This document shows, one piece after another, positions 42,608-53,298 of a stretch of 64,000 nt of DNA. Source of the stretch: Haliotis asinina. Taxonomy: Eukaryota > Mollusca > Gastropoda > Lepetellida > Haliotidae. The stretch covers positions 25,363,118 through 25,427,117 of the forward strand of contig NC_090280.1 in NCBI RefSeq assembly GCF_037392515.1, in the 5' to 3' direction. Below the pieces are notes generated by a model, which saw only the letters and a list, made by a program, of their open reading frames with translations, was not told the origin of the DNA and made no database searches. The translations under genes were made by a program, and so were the position numbers. Positions within the stretch are counted from its first letter, which is position 1. Every line of letters begins with the position of its first letter.

Positions 42608-43588
42608 GTTCAGATATAGAACACATGAACAGACGTGTCAAACATTCGTTATAATCACGCTCTTGTTACATCTATGCATAATTTTCTGTTGATTTATCAC
42701 AGACACATGAATTCGTATGCAGGGGCAAGAGTAAAAAACATGAACACTGTTCAGCATAATATGCTTTTGAATACGTCAGCTGCACAGCAGTGTCAACCAT
42801 AGCAATGGTTTCCACAAAACGATTGTGTGCAGCTGTATAAATGATCAATATTGGATAGAACTCATGTGCTCACAATTCTCAGCTGTCGGGCAGGGTTAAG
42901 TTAATGCGACAACTGTAATATGCTAGTAATTTCGTCCATATTGTAATATTAGAATTGAAAGAAAACTAATCCATCTGGGTGGTTATAATTCATATCCTCG
43001 TCTTTGATCTCGTTAGCATATCCACCTGAACGTATGCATGGGTGAGAGAGAAAATTCCCTTCACTACCACTTGCGTCTATGTTGTGTTTCAGTATATTGG
43101 TATACTGTGTTTCAGTGCATATATGTGCAACGTTTCAGGGTCTTGTCGCTGTCAGTTGGCCTGGCTACCTTTGTCGAAGCTAACCAAACCACTACAAACT
43201 ACCTGAGTCTATGTTAAGAGATGGGAGTAACGGCCACCTTAACGCTGAGACTACCTGAAGTCTGTGTTAAGGTATGGGTCACCTTAGCACTAAGTTCGCT
43301 TTGCAGAACGACACCAAGGACTGAGAGTACTACTACTGCAGCCATCAAATACAATACAGCAGATGTGCGTGTGATGGAATCAGTGTATATACAGTGAGAC
43401 CCGAAGCCTGGTATAGTGATTCAACTGTTTGCACCTGGTCTGGCTGTACTCAGTATCGTCCTGGGATAGTTTCCAAAGGGTGACAACACGTCCGCACTTG
43501 TAGTGATGTTAACTATTTAATCACAGTGGTTGTGGCGTTGATTGTAGTGTCGGCTCAAGGTGATGATGTAGATGTGAATGTTCGTGTG
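42608..43588. other. Non-coding DNA with two units of the 53-bp repeat
   Basis: Units at 43205-43310 match the 38765-39030 array. Just after them, 43313-43350 reads AACGACACCAAGGACTGAGA then GTACTACTACTGCAGC. In one frame this resembles the end of an Ig domain (D-x-E-YYYC) with a stop inside. It is too short to call. Confidence 0.5.
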
Positions 43589-44542
43589 GTTGTGGCTGGG
43601 GATGTAGGGTCTATTCTTGGCTGTAGTTCTCAGTACGAATGTAATTGTTGGTTGAAACAGTGATGTTAGTTGTGGCTGGGGACGTAGGGTCTATTCTTGG
43701 CTGTAGTTATCAGCACGAATGTAATTGTTGGTTGAAACAGTGATGTTAGTTGTGGCTGGGGATGTAGGGTCTATTCTTGGCTGTAGTTATCAGTACGAAT
43801 GTAATTGTTGGTTGAAACAGTGATGTTAGTTGTGGCTGGGGATGTAGGGTCTATTCTTGGCTGTAGTTCTCAGTACGAATGTAATTGTTGGTTGAAACAG
43901 TGATGTTAGTTGTGGCTGGGGACGTAGGGTCTATTCTTGGCTGTAGTTCTCAGTACGAATGTAATTGTTGGTTGAAACAGTGATGTTAGTTGTGGCTGGG
44001 GACGTAGGGTCTATTCTTGGCTGTAGTTATCAGTACGAATGTAATTGTTGGTTGAAACAGTGATGTTAGTTGTGGCTGGGGATGTAGGGTCTATTCTTGG
44101 CTGTAGTTATCAGTACGAATGTAATTGTTGGTTGAAACAGTGATGTTAGTTGTGGCTGGGGATGTAGGGTCTATTCTTGGCTGTAGTTATCAGTACGAAT
44201 GTAATTGTTGGTTGAAACAGTGATGTTAGTTGTGGCTGGGGATGTAGGGTCTATTCTTGGCTGTAGTTATCAGTACGAATGTAATTGTTGGTTGAAACAG
44301 TGATGTTAGTTGTGGCTGGGGACGTAGGGTCTATTCTTGGCTGCAGTTAGCAGTACGAATGTAATTGTTGGTTGAAACAGTGATGTTAGTTGTGGCTGGG
44401 GATGTAGGGTCTATTCTTGGCTGCAGTTCTCAGTACGAATGTAATTGTTGGTTGAAACAGTGATGTTAGTTGTGGCTGGGGATGTAGGGTCTATTCTTGG
44501 CTGTAGTTAGCACTACGAATGTAATTGTTGGTTGAAACAGTG
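43589..44542. repeat. 80-bp minisatellite, 12 near-identical copies
   Basis: GATGTAGGGT or GACGTAGGGT occurs exactly at 43601, 43681, 43761 and every 80 bp to 44481. Differences are confined to a few bases (GTAGTTAT, GTAGTTCT, GCAGTTAG). No indels are present. 80 is not a multiple of 3 and no frame is open through the array. Confidence 0.98.
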
Positions 44543-44653
44543 CATGTAACAGTGATGATAGTGGTGGTTGAAGAAATGTAGGAATGTTGCAGTGTTTGAA
44601 ACTGAATGCTATTAGTGACTGTAACCTTGGATGTACAAACAGTTTAAATGGAC

Positions 44654-44756
44654 CGACTTGCACAAAGCAATCTTAGCACCACAACGATTGTAACTCAAAT
44701 ACCCCAACATATAGGCTTAAGATAGTTGTAGCGCTAAGACTGCTTTGTGCTAGTGG
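44654..44756. mobile_element. MITE-like palindrome
   Basis: TTGCACAAAGCAATCTTAGC at the left is matched by the inverted GCGCTAAGACTGCTTTGTGC at the right, with about 40 bp between. The arms are about 30 bp and no coding capacity is present. Confidence 0.75.
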
Positions 44757-44799
44757 ATCCAGATCACTATCAGCCAACAGTCATGACGGGTCTAGCTCT

Positions 44800-45062
44800 T
44801 TCAGTCTACACTCATCACCTTCCAACCTCTCCCAATCTACATCATCCCTGTCCTAGCTCTCTGTCTACACTCAACAACTTCCTACCTCTGCCAATCTACA
44901 GCATCACCTTCATAGCTCTCACAGTCTACATCATCACCTTCCTACCTCTCCGAATCTATATCATCACCTTCCCACCTCTCCGAATCTATATCATCACCTT
45001 CCTAGTTCTCCAGTCTACATCCTCACCATTTTAACTCTCCCAGTCTAGATCATCACCTTCCT
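44800..45062. repeat. 30-bp minisatellite, pyrimidine-rich
   Basis: The unit is CTTCCTACCTCTCCGAATCT plus ATATCATCAC, exact over 44930-45005 and degenerate on both sides; about 8-9 units. Confidence 0.93.
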
Positions 45063-45234
45063 AGGTGAGATTTATGCAGTAACCCGTTTCAGACCTTCAT
45101 TTGAAGCATCTTTCCCATGTGAAAAGCTAATAAACACAGATGACCTGGCCGGACAGCTGTATTGTTTCCTTGTGATAGAGTGCAGTGGTTTCACATGACT
45201 TGTTCTTGTTGTGAGTCGGCGGGTGCATGACTGA

Positions 45235-45490
45235 GTGATTGGGTGTGTGTGTGTGTGAGTGAGTGAGTTGGGGTTCTACCAGTTTTAATAGAATTGCAGT
45301 TATACCATAGCATTTGGGCATAGTCGAGAATATTTTTCGCAGATGTAAGATGTAGATCTCTTTGGTGAAACCTACCAGCACCAGGTTAGGTCTAACAAAC
45401 ATGACTGTTGGAAAGCAGAATTCAAACCTACAACTATCGACACAGCCCTTCATAGCAAATGGTAGCCTCTTAGATGACTGGGCCCTCTGT
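45235..45490 (+). mobile_element. Degenerate SINE
   Basis: It starts GTGTGTGTGTGTGAGTGAGT then GAGTTGGGGTTCTACC, and ends with TTCAAACCTACAACTATCGA and TAGCCTCTTAGATGACTGGG. This corresponds to the usual head and tail but is heavily diverged and longer. Confidence 0.5.
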
Positions 45491-45870
45491 GTTCTACACC
45501 CATCCTACAAATCTGAAACATTTAAATAATGACAAGCAAATGCTAGTATGATCAAGGGACACAACTCAACACAATACCATCATATCGAGGAAGGTGGAAG
45601 AAATGCACTTAATTACATTCAGTTTCTCCCAAACCAACTAATCATACAAAACATTCTAACCTTCTAGCAAGTAAGACGGGTGTCATTTCGAGAGAAGACC
45701 TTTACACAGACACCACGGATAACCACTGGTTGTTGAACCACGTGATGCAGTATGAATATGTCACCATCTGCTTCTGGAATGCCAATTTATAATTACTAGT
45801 TCAACCTGTCCGAGTTATTAACTCCAGCATCAAGATATGACCACACGTCGTCTTGGCATTGTCCCTTTGG
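45491..45870. other. Unique sequence left of the second array
   Basis: No gene is seen. The border with the 49-bp array is sharp at about 45871 (CCCTTTGGATCATGGTGG). The equivalent border of copy 1 lies outside the window. Confidence 0.6.
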
Positions 45871-46794
45871 ATCATGGTGGATACGAGTCTGTAGGACTGT
45901 GTTGTGGTGGTGTGTGAGGACCATGGTGGATATGAGTCTGTAGGACTGTGTTGTGGTGGTGTGTGAGGACCATGGTGGATGTGAGTCTGTAGGACTGTGT
46001 TGTGGTGGTGTGAGTGGAGCATGGTGGGTGTGAGTCTGTAGGACTGGTATGTTGTGGTGGTGCATTTGAAACGTGATGGATGTTTGTATGTAGGTTCTGT
46101 GTTATGGTGGTGTATGTGGAGAGTGATGGATGGAAGTGTAGGACTGTGTTGTGGTGATGTGTGTGAGGCGTGTGAGGAGCATGGTGGATGTGTGTCAGTA
46201 GGACTGTGTTGTGGATGTGTGTGTGGAGCATGGTGGATATAAGTCAGTAGGACTGTGTTGTTATGGTGTGTGAGGAGCATGATGGATGTGAGTCTGTAGG
46301 ACTGTGTTGTGGTGATGTATGTGGAGCATGGTGGGTGTGAGTCTGTAGGACTGGTATGTTGTGGTGGTGCATTTGAAACGTGATGGATGTTTGTATATAG
46401 GTTCTGTGTTATGGTGGTGCATGTGGAGAGTGATGGATGGAAGTGTAGGACTGTGTTGTGGTGATGTGTGTATGGCATGGTGGATGTGAGTCTTTAGGAC
46501 TCTGTTGTAGTGGTGTATTTGGAGTGTGATGAATGTGAGTAGGACTGTGTTGTGGTGATGTATGTGGGGCATGGTGAATGTGAGTCTTTAGGACTGTGCT
46601 GTGGTGGTGTATGTGGAGTGTGATGGATGCAAGTGCAGGACTGTGTTGTGGTGATGTGTGTGGGACATGGTGAATGTGAGCCTTTAGGACTGTGTTGTAG
46701 TGATGTATGCAGAGTGTGATGGATGTGAGTAGGACTGTGTTGTGGTGGTGTGTGGGGCGCATGGTGGATGTGAGTCTGTAGGACTGTGTTGAAT
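45871..46794. repeat. 49-bp array A, left block of copy 2
   Basis: About 19 units. The outer units follow the 49-bp consensus, and 46178-46794 parallels the diverged block 5131-5727, including the GCATTTGAAACGTGATGG variant. It is far shorter than the copy-1 array. Confidence 0.93.
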
Positions 46795-48165
46795 GAATGA
46801 ATGAATGTCTTAATTTTCTCCAAAATACATTCGAAGATTAAGTATTTATGATATCAGTCAGTTACATATATGCATATGATATTAACAAAGCACGGATATT
46901 AACAACGGGTGGGTGTTTACATGAGTGACAGTTTAGAAAGTATATATCAAAGAGTCTTTCAAGGAACTGACATAGTGTGAAAAGTGTAATTTGATGGTTT
47001 GTCATGCTGCTTCTTCAAGGCCAGGGATCTGAAGTTTGGCACCACAAAAGAGCACAAGGGCATCTTCGTCATCCAGCATTTCAGTTAATACATATAGATC
47101 TAGATCTATATCCAGTATGTCAAGTAGTGTCATATACAAATGATTTTATATTTGTAATGAATCCTGCAGCCCATACGGGGTAGTACTTAACAGTGACGTG
47201 TCATCGGCTAACAGGATTGATGGCACGTCAATACCATATGCACATATACCATTGTTACTGAGTCTTAATTCAGGTAATAAAATCATTAATAAGACAAGAA
47301 AAAAAACATGCAGACAGGATTCTACCTTGCCCTACACCTTGTTTTACTCCAAATGATATCTGAGCTATTTCCGTTGTACATTACAAAAGCTATGGTAGCT
47401 ATGATACAGCAACTTCCACGTTTTCCCCATTATACCCAACTTGTACAGTTTTAGGAATAGAGCGCTATGTCAAATGCCATCAAAGGTTTTCTCAATATCG
47501 AGAAACGCTGAAAAGACTTGTGAGCCACGCTCAACATAATATGTTAGGCAATCATTGAGCATGAACGTTGACATAATGGCACCATGTTCTTTTCTAAATC
47601 CAAATTGTAAAGGGTCTGGAAAGTAAGGATTAATATCATTGTCTTATATAACATTGTAGACGTGAGAAAAATAGTTTTGCAAATAGTTTTCCTACACGGG
47701 AAGTAAGAGTGATACATCTGTAGTTTTTGGGATCGTATTTTGAACCTTTTCCTGTATAAATTGGAACAATCATACCCAATCTAAAGATACTGGGAAAGTA
47801 GACAACTTTCATAATTGCGTTATAGAAGACGCCAAGCTTTTCGACCAGCGCGTCACCTCCATAGATAAGGTGTTCATTGTTTACATGATCTGGTCCAGGG
47901 GATTTGTTACGATTTAGATTGACCAGATGTTGTTTTAACTCTGAAGGCTGGATATCGGTATATAGTACAGCGTCAGCATGAGAAGAATCATTAGGTTGTG
48001 AAATTATATCTGCGAGTTTGTTATCTACAGATGCTTTAATTTCAGCATCAAACGTTTCAGCGTGGTGTTGTAAGGCAAGGTTAGCATAGTAAGCACCTCA
48101 CAGGTTACAAATGGCCTCTGGTGTATCCGCATGGGTTTTGTTAAACACTAATTGGTTAACCGTTG
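46795..48165 (-). pseudogene. 5'-truncated non-LTR retrotransposon, RT remnant (copy 2)
   Basis: Same element and same ends as 5728-7085, so it was present before the duplication. The (CATT)n tail and AATAAA are at 46795-46825, the LADDT block at about 47215-47198 and NKSPGPDHVNNEH at about 47915-47875. Here IEKTFDGI is in frame where copy 1 is frameshifted, although a TGA follows at the next codon. Copy 2 is therefore closer to the parental sequence at that site. Other stops remain, and it is not functional. Confidence 0.85.
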
Positions 48166-49350
48166 ACCGCGGGCTGGAGCATGGTGGAGCTGATTCTGTA
48201 TGACTGTGTTGTGGTGGTGTATATGAAGCATGGTGGATGCGAGCCTCTAGGACTGTGTTTTGGTGGTGTATGTGGGACATGGTGGAGTTGAGTCTCTGGG
48301 ACTGTGTTGTGGTAGTGTATGTAGGGCATGGTGGAGTTGAGTCTCTAGGACTGTGTTGTGCTCGTGCACGTGGAGCATTGTGGAGTTGAGTCTGTAGGAC
48401 TGTGTTGTGGTGGTATATGTAGGGCATGGTGGAGTTGAGTCTCTAGGACTGTGTTGTGCTCGTGCACGTGAAGCATTGTGGAGTTGAGTCTGTAGGACTG
48501 TGTTGTGGTGGTATATGTAGGGCATGGTGGAGTTGAGTCTCTAGGACTGTGTTGTGCTCGTGCACGTGGAGCATGGTGGAGTTGAGTCTGTAGGTCTCTG
48601 TTGTGCTCGTGCACGTGGAGCATGGTGGATGAGAGTCTGTAGGACTGTTGTTGTGGTGGTGTATGTAGGGCATGGTGGAGTTCAGTCTCTAGGACTGTGT
48701 TGTGGTAGTATATGTAGGGCATGGTGGAGTTGAGTCTCTGGGACTGTGTTGTGGTAGTGTATGTAGGGCATGGTGGAGTTGAATCTCTAGGACTGTGTTG
48801 TGGTAGTGTATGTAGGGCATGGTGGAGTTGAGTCTCTAGGACTGTGTTGTGGTGGTGTATGTAGGGCATGGTGGAGTTGAGTCTCTGGGACTGTGTTGTG
48901 GTAGTGTATTTGGAGCATGGTGGAGTTGAATCTCTAGGACTGTGTTGTGGTAGTGTATGTAGGGCATGGTGGAGTTGAGTCTCTAGGACTGTGTTGTGGT
49001 GGTGTATGTAGGGCATGGTGGAGTTCAGTCTCTGGGACTGTGTTGCAGTATGTATGTGGAGCATGGTAAATGTGAGCCTGTAGGTTCTGTGTTGTGTAGG
49101 TGTGTGTTGAGCATGGTGGATGTGAGTCTGTAGGTTCTGTGTTGTTGTGGTGTATTTGGAGCATGGTGGACGTGAGTCTGTAGGACTGTGTTGTGGTGGT
49201 GTATTAGGAGTGTGATTGATGTGAGTTTCTATAACTGTGTTGTTGTGGTGTATTTGGAGCATGGTGGAGTTGAGTATGTAGGACTGTGTTGTTGTGGTGT
49301 GTGGGTGGTATGGTGGAGTTGAGTCTCTAGGACTGTGTTGACAGAGTTGA
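48166..49350. repeat. 49-bp array A, right block of copy 2
   Basis: About 24 units of the GGGCATGGTGGAGTTGAG variant, with interspersed CTCGTGCACGTGGAG units. It is roughly twice the size of the copy-1 block, so units were gained or lost after duplication. The single long minus-strand frame (48345-49469) results from the stop-free monomer. Confidence 0.95.
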
Positions 49351-49945
49351 GTCACTGTAGGAATGTGTACGTAGTGATTGTGTATCAAATGGAATATGTG
49401 GGGACATGCTTCTGGAGTCAGGACTCTCCTGATTTCTACCCCCACCCCATACCGCCATCCCCTACACACGCATCTCTAGGTGGAAGTAATTTGTACAAGT
49501 TATTGACAAGGACAAGCCAAGGGGCCACTTGGCTCATATTTCATGCTACTCTGTTTGTCAAGCTGCTAAATAAACATCTGCTCTCTTAGGGAACATGGCT
49601 ACAAGCTACAACAGGCCTAAGTAATCCCCATTGAGACAATGCCATATTCATATGAATTCACAGTAGTGTTTTAAATAATGCCACACTCATAAGTCATGGA
49701 TTTGTCAGTTCATGTCTGAAGCTGCAAGGTTCGCTCCTTGTATCACTTCCTTTGTGACTTTATGGTGCGGAATTATTGACTCTCGGTTAAAGAGGGTTCT
49801 CTTTACACGCAACAATATCTCAAAAAGTTCAGGTCCCACAGTACTTTGTAATTGAAAGAGACTTCACTCCATTGTCATGGTCACACCATCGGTAAAATGG
49901 AAGTATCCGGTTTCACCCTGTTGTCAAGCTGCCACCATAATGAGA
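49351..49945. other. Duplicated non-coding DNA
   Basis: Counterpart of 7691-8265; no gene is recognised. The C-rich patch is present in altered form (CCCCCACCCCATACCGCC). Confidence 0.7.
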
Positions 49946-49949
49946 AGTA

Positions 49950-50700
49950 AAGTAAACAGTGTCCTGGTGAGGTAAAGGTCTTCCACACTCAGAAGGCAAA
50001 TAACAGGTGACATTATGAGAAAGATGCCTCACCATACTCAAAGGCAAATAACAGGTGTCATCATGAGGTAGAGATCTCCCCATACTCAGAAAGCAAATAA
50101 CAAGTGTCATTATGAGGAAGAGGTCTCACCACTTTGAGAAGGCAAATAACAGGTTTTACTGCATAGACAACGTCTAAATAAACTGAGAAGGGAAATAATA
50201 GGTTTTACTACATAGACAAGATCTCACCTAATTAACGAGTGAAATAACAGGTTTTACCACATAGACAAGATCACAATATATTGAGAAGGAAGGGAAATAA
50301 CAGGTTTTACTACATAGACAGGGTCTCACTATACTGAGAAAGGAAATAACAGGTGATGCTGCAAAAACAACGTCGCATTATAGTGAGAAGGGAAATAACA
50401 GGTTATACTATGCAGACAAGATCTTACCCACTGAGAAGGGAAATAACACATTTTACTATCTAGACAAGGTCTCACTACACCGAGAAAGGAACTAATAGGT
50501 TTTACTGTCTAGATAGGCTCTCACCAAACAGAAGGAAATAACAGATTGTGCTGTCAAGGCAAGTTCTCACAACTCCAAGAAGCAAAGTAACAGGATTTAC
50601 TGTCAAGACAAGGTCTTACCACACTGAGAATGGAAATAAAAGCGTTTCCCACCACACTAAGATGGGAAATAAGGGGATCTATTGCATAGACGAGATCTCA
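49950..50700. repeat. Minisatellite B (copy 2)
   Basis: Counterpart of 8266-8900 with the same 48-49 bp period. An added unit at about 50290-50340 (GGTTTTACTACATAGACAGG) is absent from copy 1. Confidence 0.92.
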
Positions 50701-50778
50701 CCATTGGGAAGTAATGAGATTCATGAATAAATAAAAATTCAACACTGTCATCATCCAGTGCATGTTTTATTTGTTAAA

Positions 50779-50938
50779 GTGAGTGAGTTTTCATATGCCA
50801 AACTTTGCAATATTCCAGCAATACTAAATCAGGGACACCAGAAATGTGCTTCACACATTACACCATTGTGGGGAATTGAATGTGATTTTCTGTCGCAACC
50901 AACTCATGCTTTAACTACTAGGCTACCCCACGGCTCCT
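50779..50938 (+). mobile_element. SINE, nearly complete
   Basis: It begins GTGAGTGAGTTTTCATATGC, has CAATATTCCAGCAATAC and CAGGGACACCAGAAATGTGC, and ends AGGCTACCCCACGGCTCC. Copy 1 retains only the 3' part at 9013-9125. Confidence 0.88.
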
Positions 50939-52622
50939 ATATTTGTTGAAGCCATTGTTCAGTTGACATCTCAAGTGCAGAACGGCTATTCACATGCGAT
51001 TTGCCAAGGGTTTTGCTGAATGTATTCCACCATTATATCAAATGAATAAAATTGAGTTTCTAAAGAAGGTGGAGAGCACACCATGAAAAGCCACTCTGAA
51101 ATCGCATTGGCCTTCATACATAGTGCTCTGAAAGCTTAGGAAATACTAATGTCAGCTTGATGAATTTACATGACAGTATCATCAAAATACGTTTTACATT
51201 TTCATACCACCAACTGAGAAATACTTTCTGATATAAAATCAAGTTAAGCTTCAACCTGTCGTTTTGTACTAACACAGTGCAGTATAACAAACTTCTAGAA
51301 ATGACTTTCATAATATAGCCTGGATAATGTGTGCATGCACATGGTTTTCTGTTCAAGTTATTGCAGAAAGCTATATGTAGTGGATGAAACCAACTTTAAG
51401 CTACATGACCCAAAATATCCTGTCTCTTAAAGAAAGAACGGCAGGTGATAACTGATGAAAGGGACGTCTTGAGCAACTTTCAATACGTTACCTTGACCTT
51501 TCAGCATTCAATGAAACATTTCCCATCAACAACCCATGCTCTCAGGTAGAAATTTGTGAACTGCCTTTCATTTCCTAACAAGGAAACATTGTATTACTTT
51601 AAACAGTGTTTGTATGGTTTGGAGGCATTTAGTCCTATCATGTTAAACCGGGGATGTCAAAAGAAATTGGTGGAATAGAGCATTATAACCTCTGTAGCAT
51701 TCACTAGCAGGTAAGATATTCATTAGCAGGTACTTGCAGATCATATTTTGTGTATCAGCTGACATTAATTAAAATTTAGATTTTGTAAAATTGTGCGGTT
51801 ATATCAATGTTTCATAAATAAATCCCACAGGTAGCCTAATGACTTTTATGCTACTACGGTTAAGAGGGTTCAAGTTAGTCAGTTGGCAAAAACAGTATGT
51901 CTCACAAACAATACCTCGTTATGAATGATCATTGAGAACATGAAGAAACATCGCTTCGATAAAATGATCAATAATATAAGTATATGACAAATCATATCGT
52001 ATGACACAACATAGCTGGGTTGTGAAGACTATATACCTTGTGAAATAGTGAATAATTTGATTTTGTGTTAAACCCAGACCCCTTTTGTTGGCCCAGTCTT
52101 ATTATTATCGACAAAAAAATCCATAAAAGTTTTCCTGCTCAAAAATATAATCCTAATGTTACGATATATGGGTGCAAGACTTCAACTATGCAAGGGCACT
52201 TTGTTCAAACTAAAACATCGGTATCTATTCTCAGAGACCTCAAACGATATTTGCATTAGAAATCAATGCTTCACGCACCATGGTGAATGTAAACTTGAAA
52301 AACAATGTCTTTGAAAAATGCTTTGACTGGTGATTTTACCCATCCACCCCCATGCCTTTAGGTTTTCTGAGGACAAAAAACTGTAAAACAGAAATTGTAA
52401 TTGGTTTGGCCCAACGTACAGAAATTGTGCATTTGTGAAACCATTCCTTAAAGACATTTAACTTTACCTTACCCCGATAACAGTTCATATACACCTATAG
52501 GGAGAAGCACTTTGTTCTTTTATCTGTTTTGCAAGGATTATTGCACCTGCCTGGTTAAAGCAGGTAATACTGCACAGGTAAGTGATCACTGTCACACTGC
52601 TACGCTGCACCACTACTGCCGC
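50939..52622. other. Duplicated non-coding DNA (copy 2)
   Basis: Counterpart of 9126-10496; no gene is seen. Confidence 0.65.
51491..51798. other. 305-bp segment present only in copy 2
   Basis: The copies are identical up to CAATACGTTA and again from TATCAATGTTTCATAAAT. In copy 2 the extra segment is bounded by GTTA on both sides, consistent with either an insertion making a 4-bp duplication or a deletion in copy 1 at a 4-bp microhomology. No inverted repeats or coding potential are seen. Confidence 0.85.
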
Positions 52623-53026
52623 CATATGCAAAAAAATATACAGCCTACAAACCTGATGTTGTATACAGGTGATATCAGCTGAAATTCTGAAAAATGTTTC
52701 TGATATATAAGAATTGATAATCTAAAAAACTGGTCAGATGACAATGGGGTAAACGAAATGCACTTTTCAATAGGTTAACAAAATGAATTTCCAGCTCTTT
52801 ACTTGTTAAACATGCCAGTGTGATATGAAGGACTTCATTCTGATTAAACAGCAGACCAGAACACGCAGGTAACGCTAGGTAACAGTTGGGTAAAACATAG
52901 TGTAGGCAGGTACAGTCAGGTTAAAGGAAGTAAGGTTATCAGTTATCAGTTTATTCAGTTTTCCAAGCTATTCGGACCTACAGTACAGTTGTGTTCTTAT
53001 ATTTTCACATTGCAGAACCACATGGA

Positions 53027-53029
<3 letters not shown>

Positions 53030-53104
<75 letters not shown>

Positions 53105-53246
53105 CCTATCTACCTACCTACCTACCTACCTACCTACATACATACATACATACATACATACATACATACATACATACATACATACATACATACATACATA
53201 CATACATACATACATACATACATACATACATACATACATACATACA

Positions 53247-53297
<51 letters not shown>

Positions 53298-53298
53298 C
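53030..53298. repeat. Compound tetranucleotide microsatellite (ATCT)n-(ACCT)n-(ACAT)n
   Basis: Direct reading shows about 80 bp of ATCT, a short ACCT run, then about 140 bp of ACAT and a final AT run. It lies about 400 bp beyond the duplication border. Tyr/Ile/His-rich frames here are artefacts. The interval 52623-53029 shows no feature. Confidence 0.98.

Larger units (their letters stand above)
46170..52622. repeat. Segmental duplication, copy 2
   Basis: The order and orientation are those of 5131-10496. The right border is exact after CACCACTACTGCCGC. Relative to copy 1 it has a larger second array block, an extra minisatellite-B unit, a complete SINE head and an additional 305-bp segment. 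Near-identity of the non-repetitive parts points to a recent duplication or gene conversion. Confidence 0.95.

Noticed and set aside
48345..49469. A 374-codon minus-strand frame
   Set aside because: Same cause as above, in the second array block. Not a gene.
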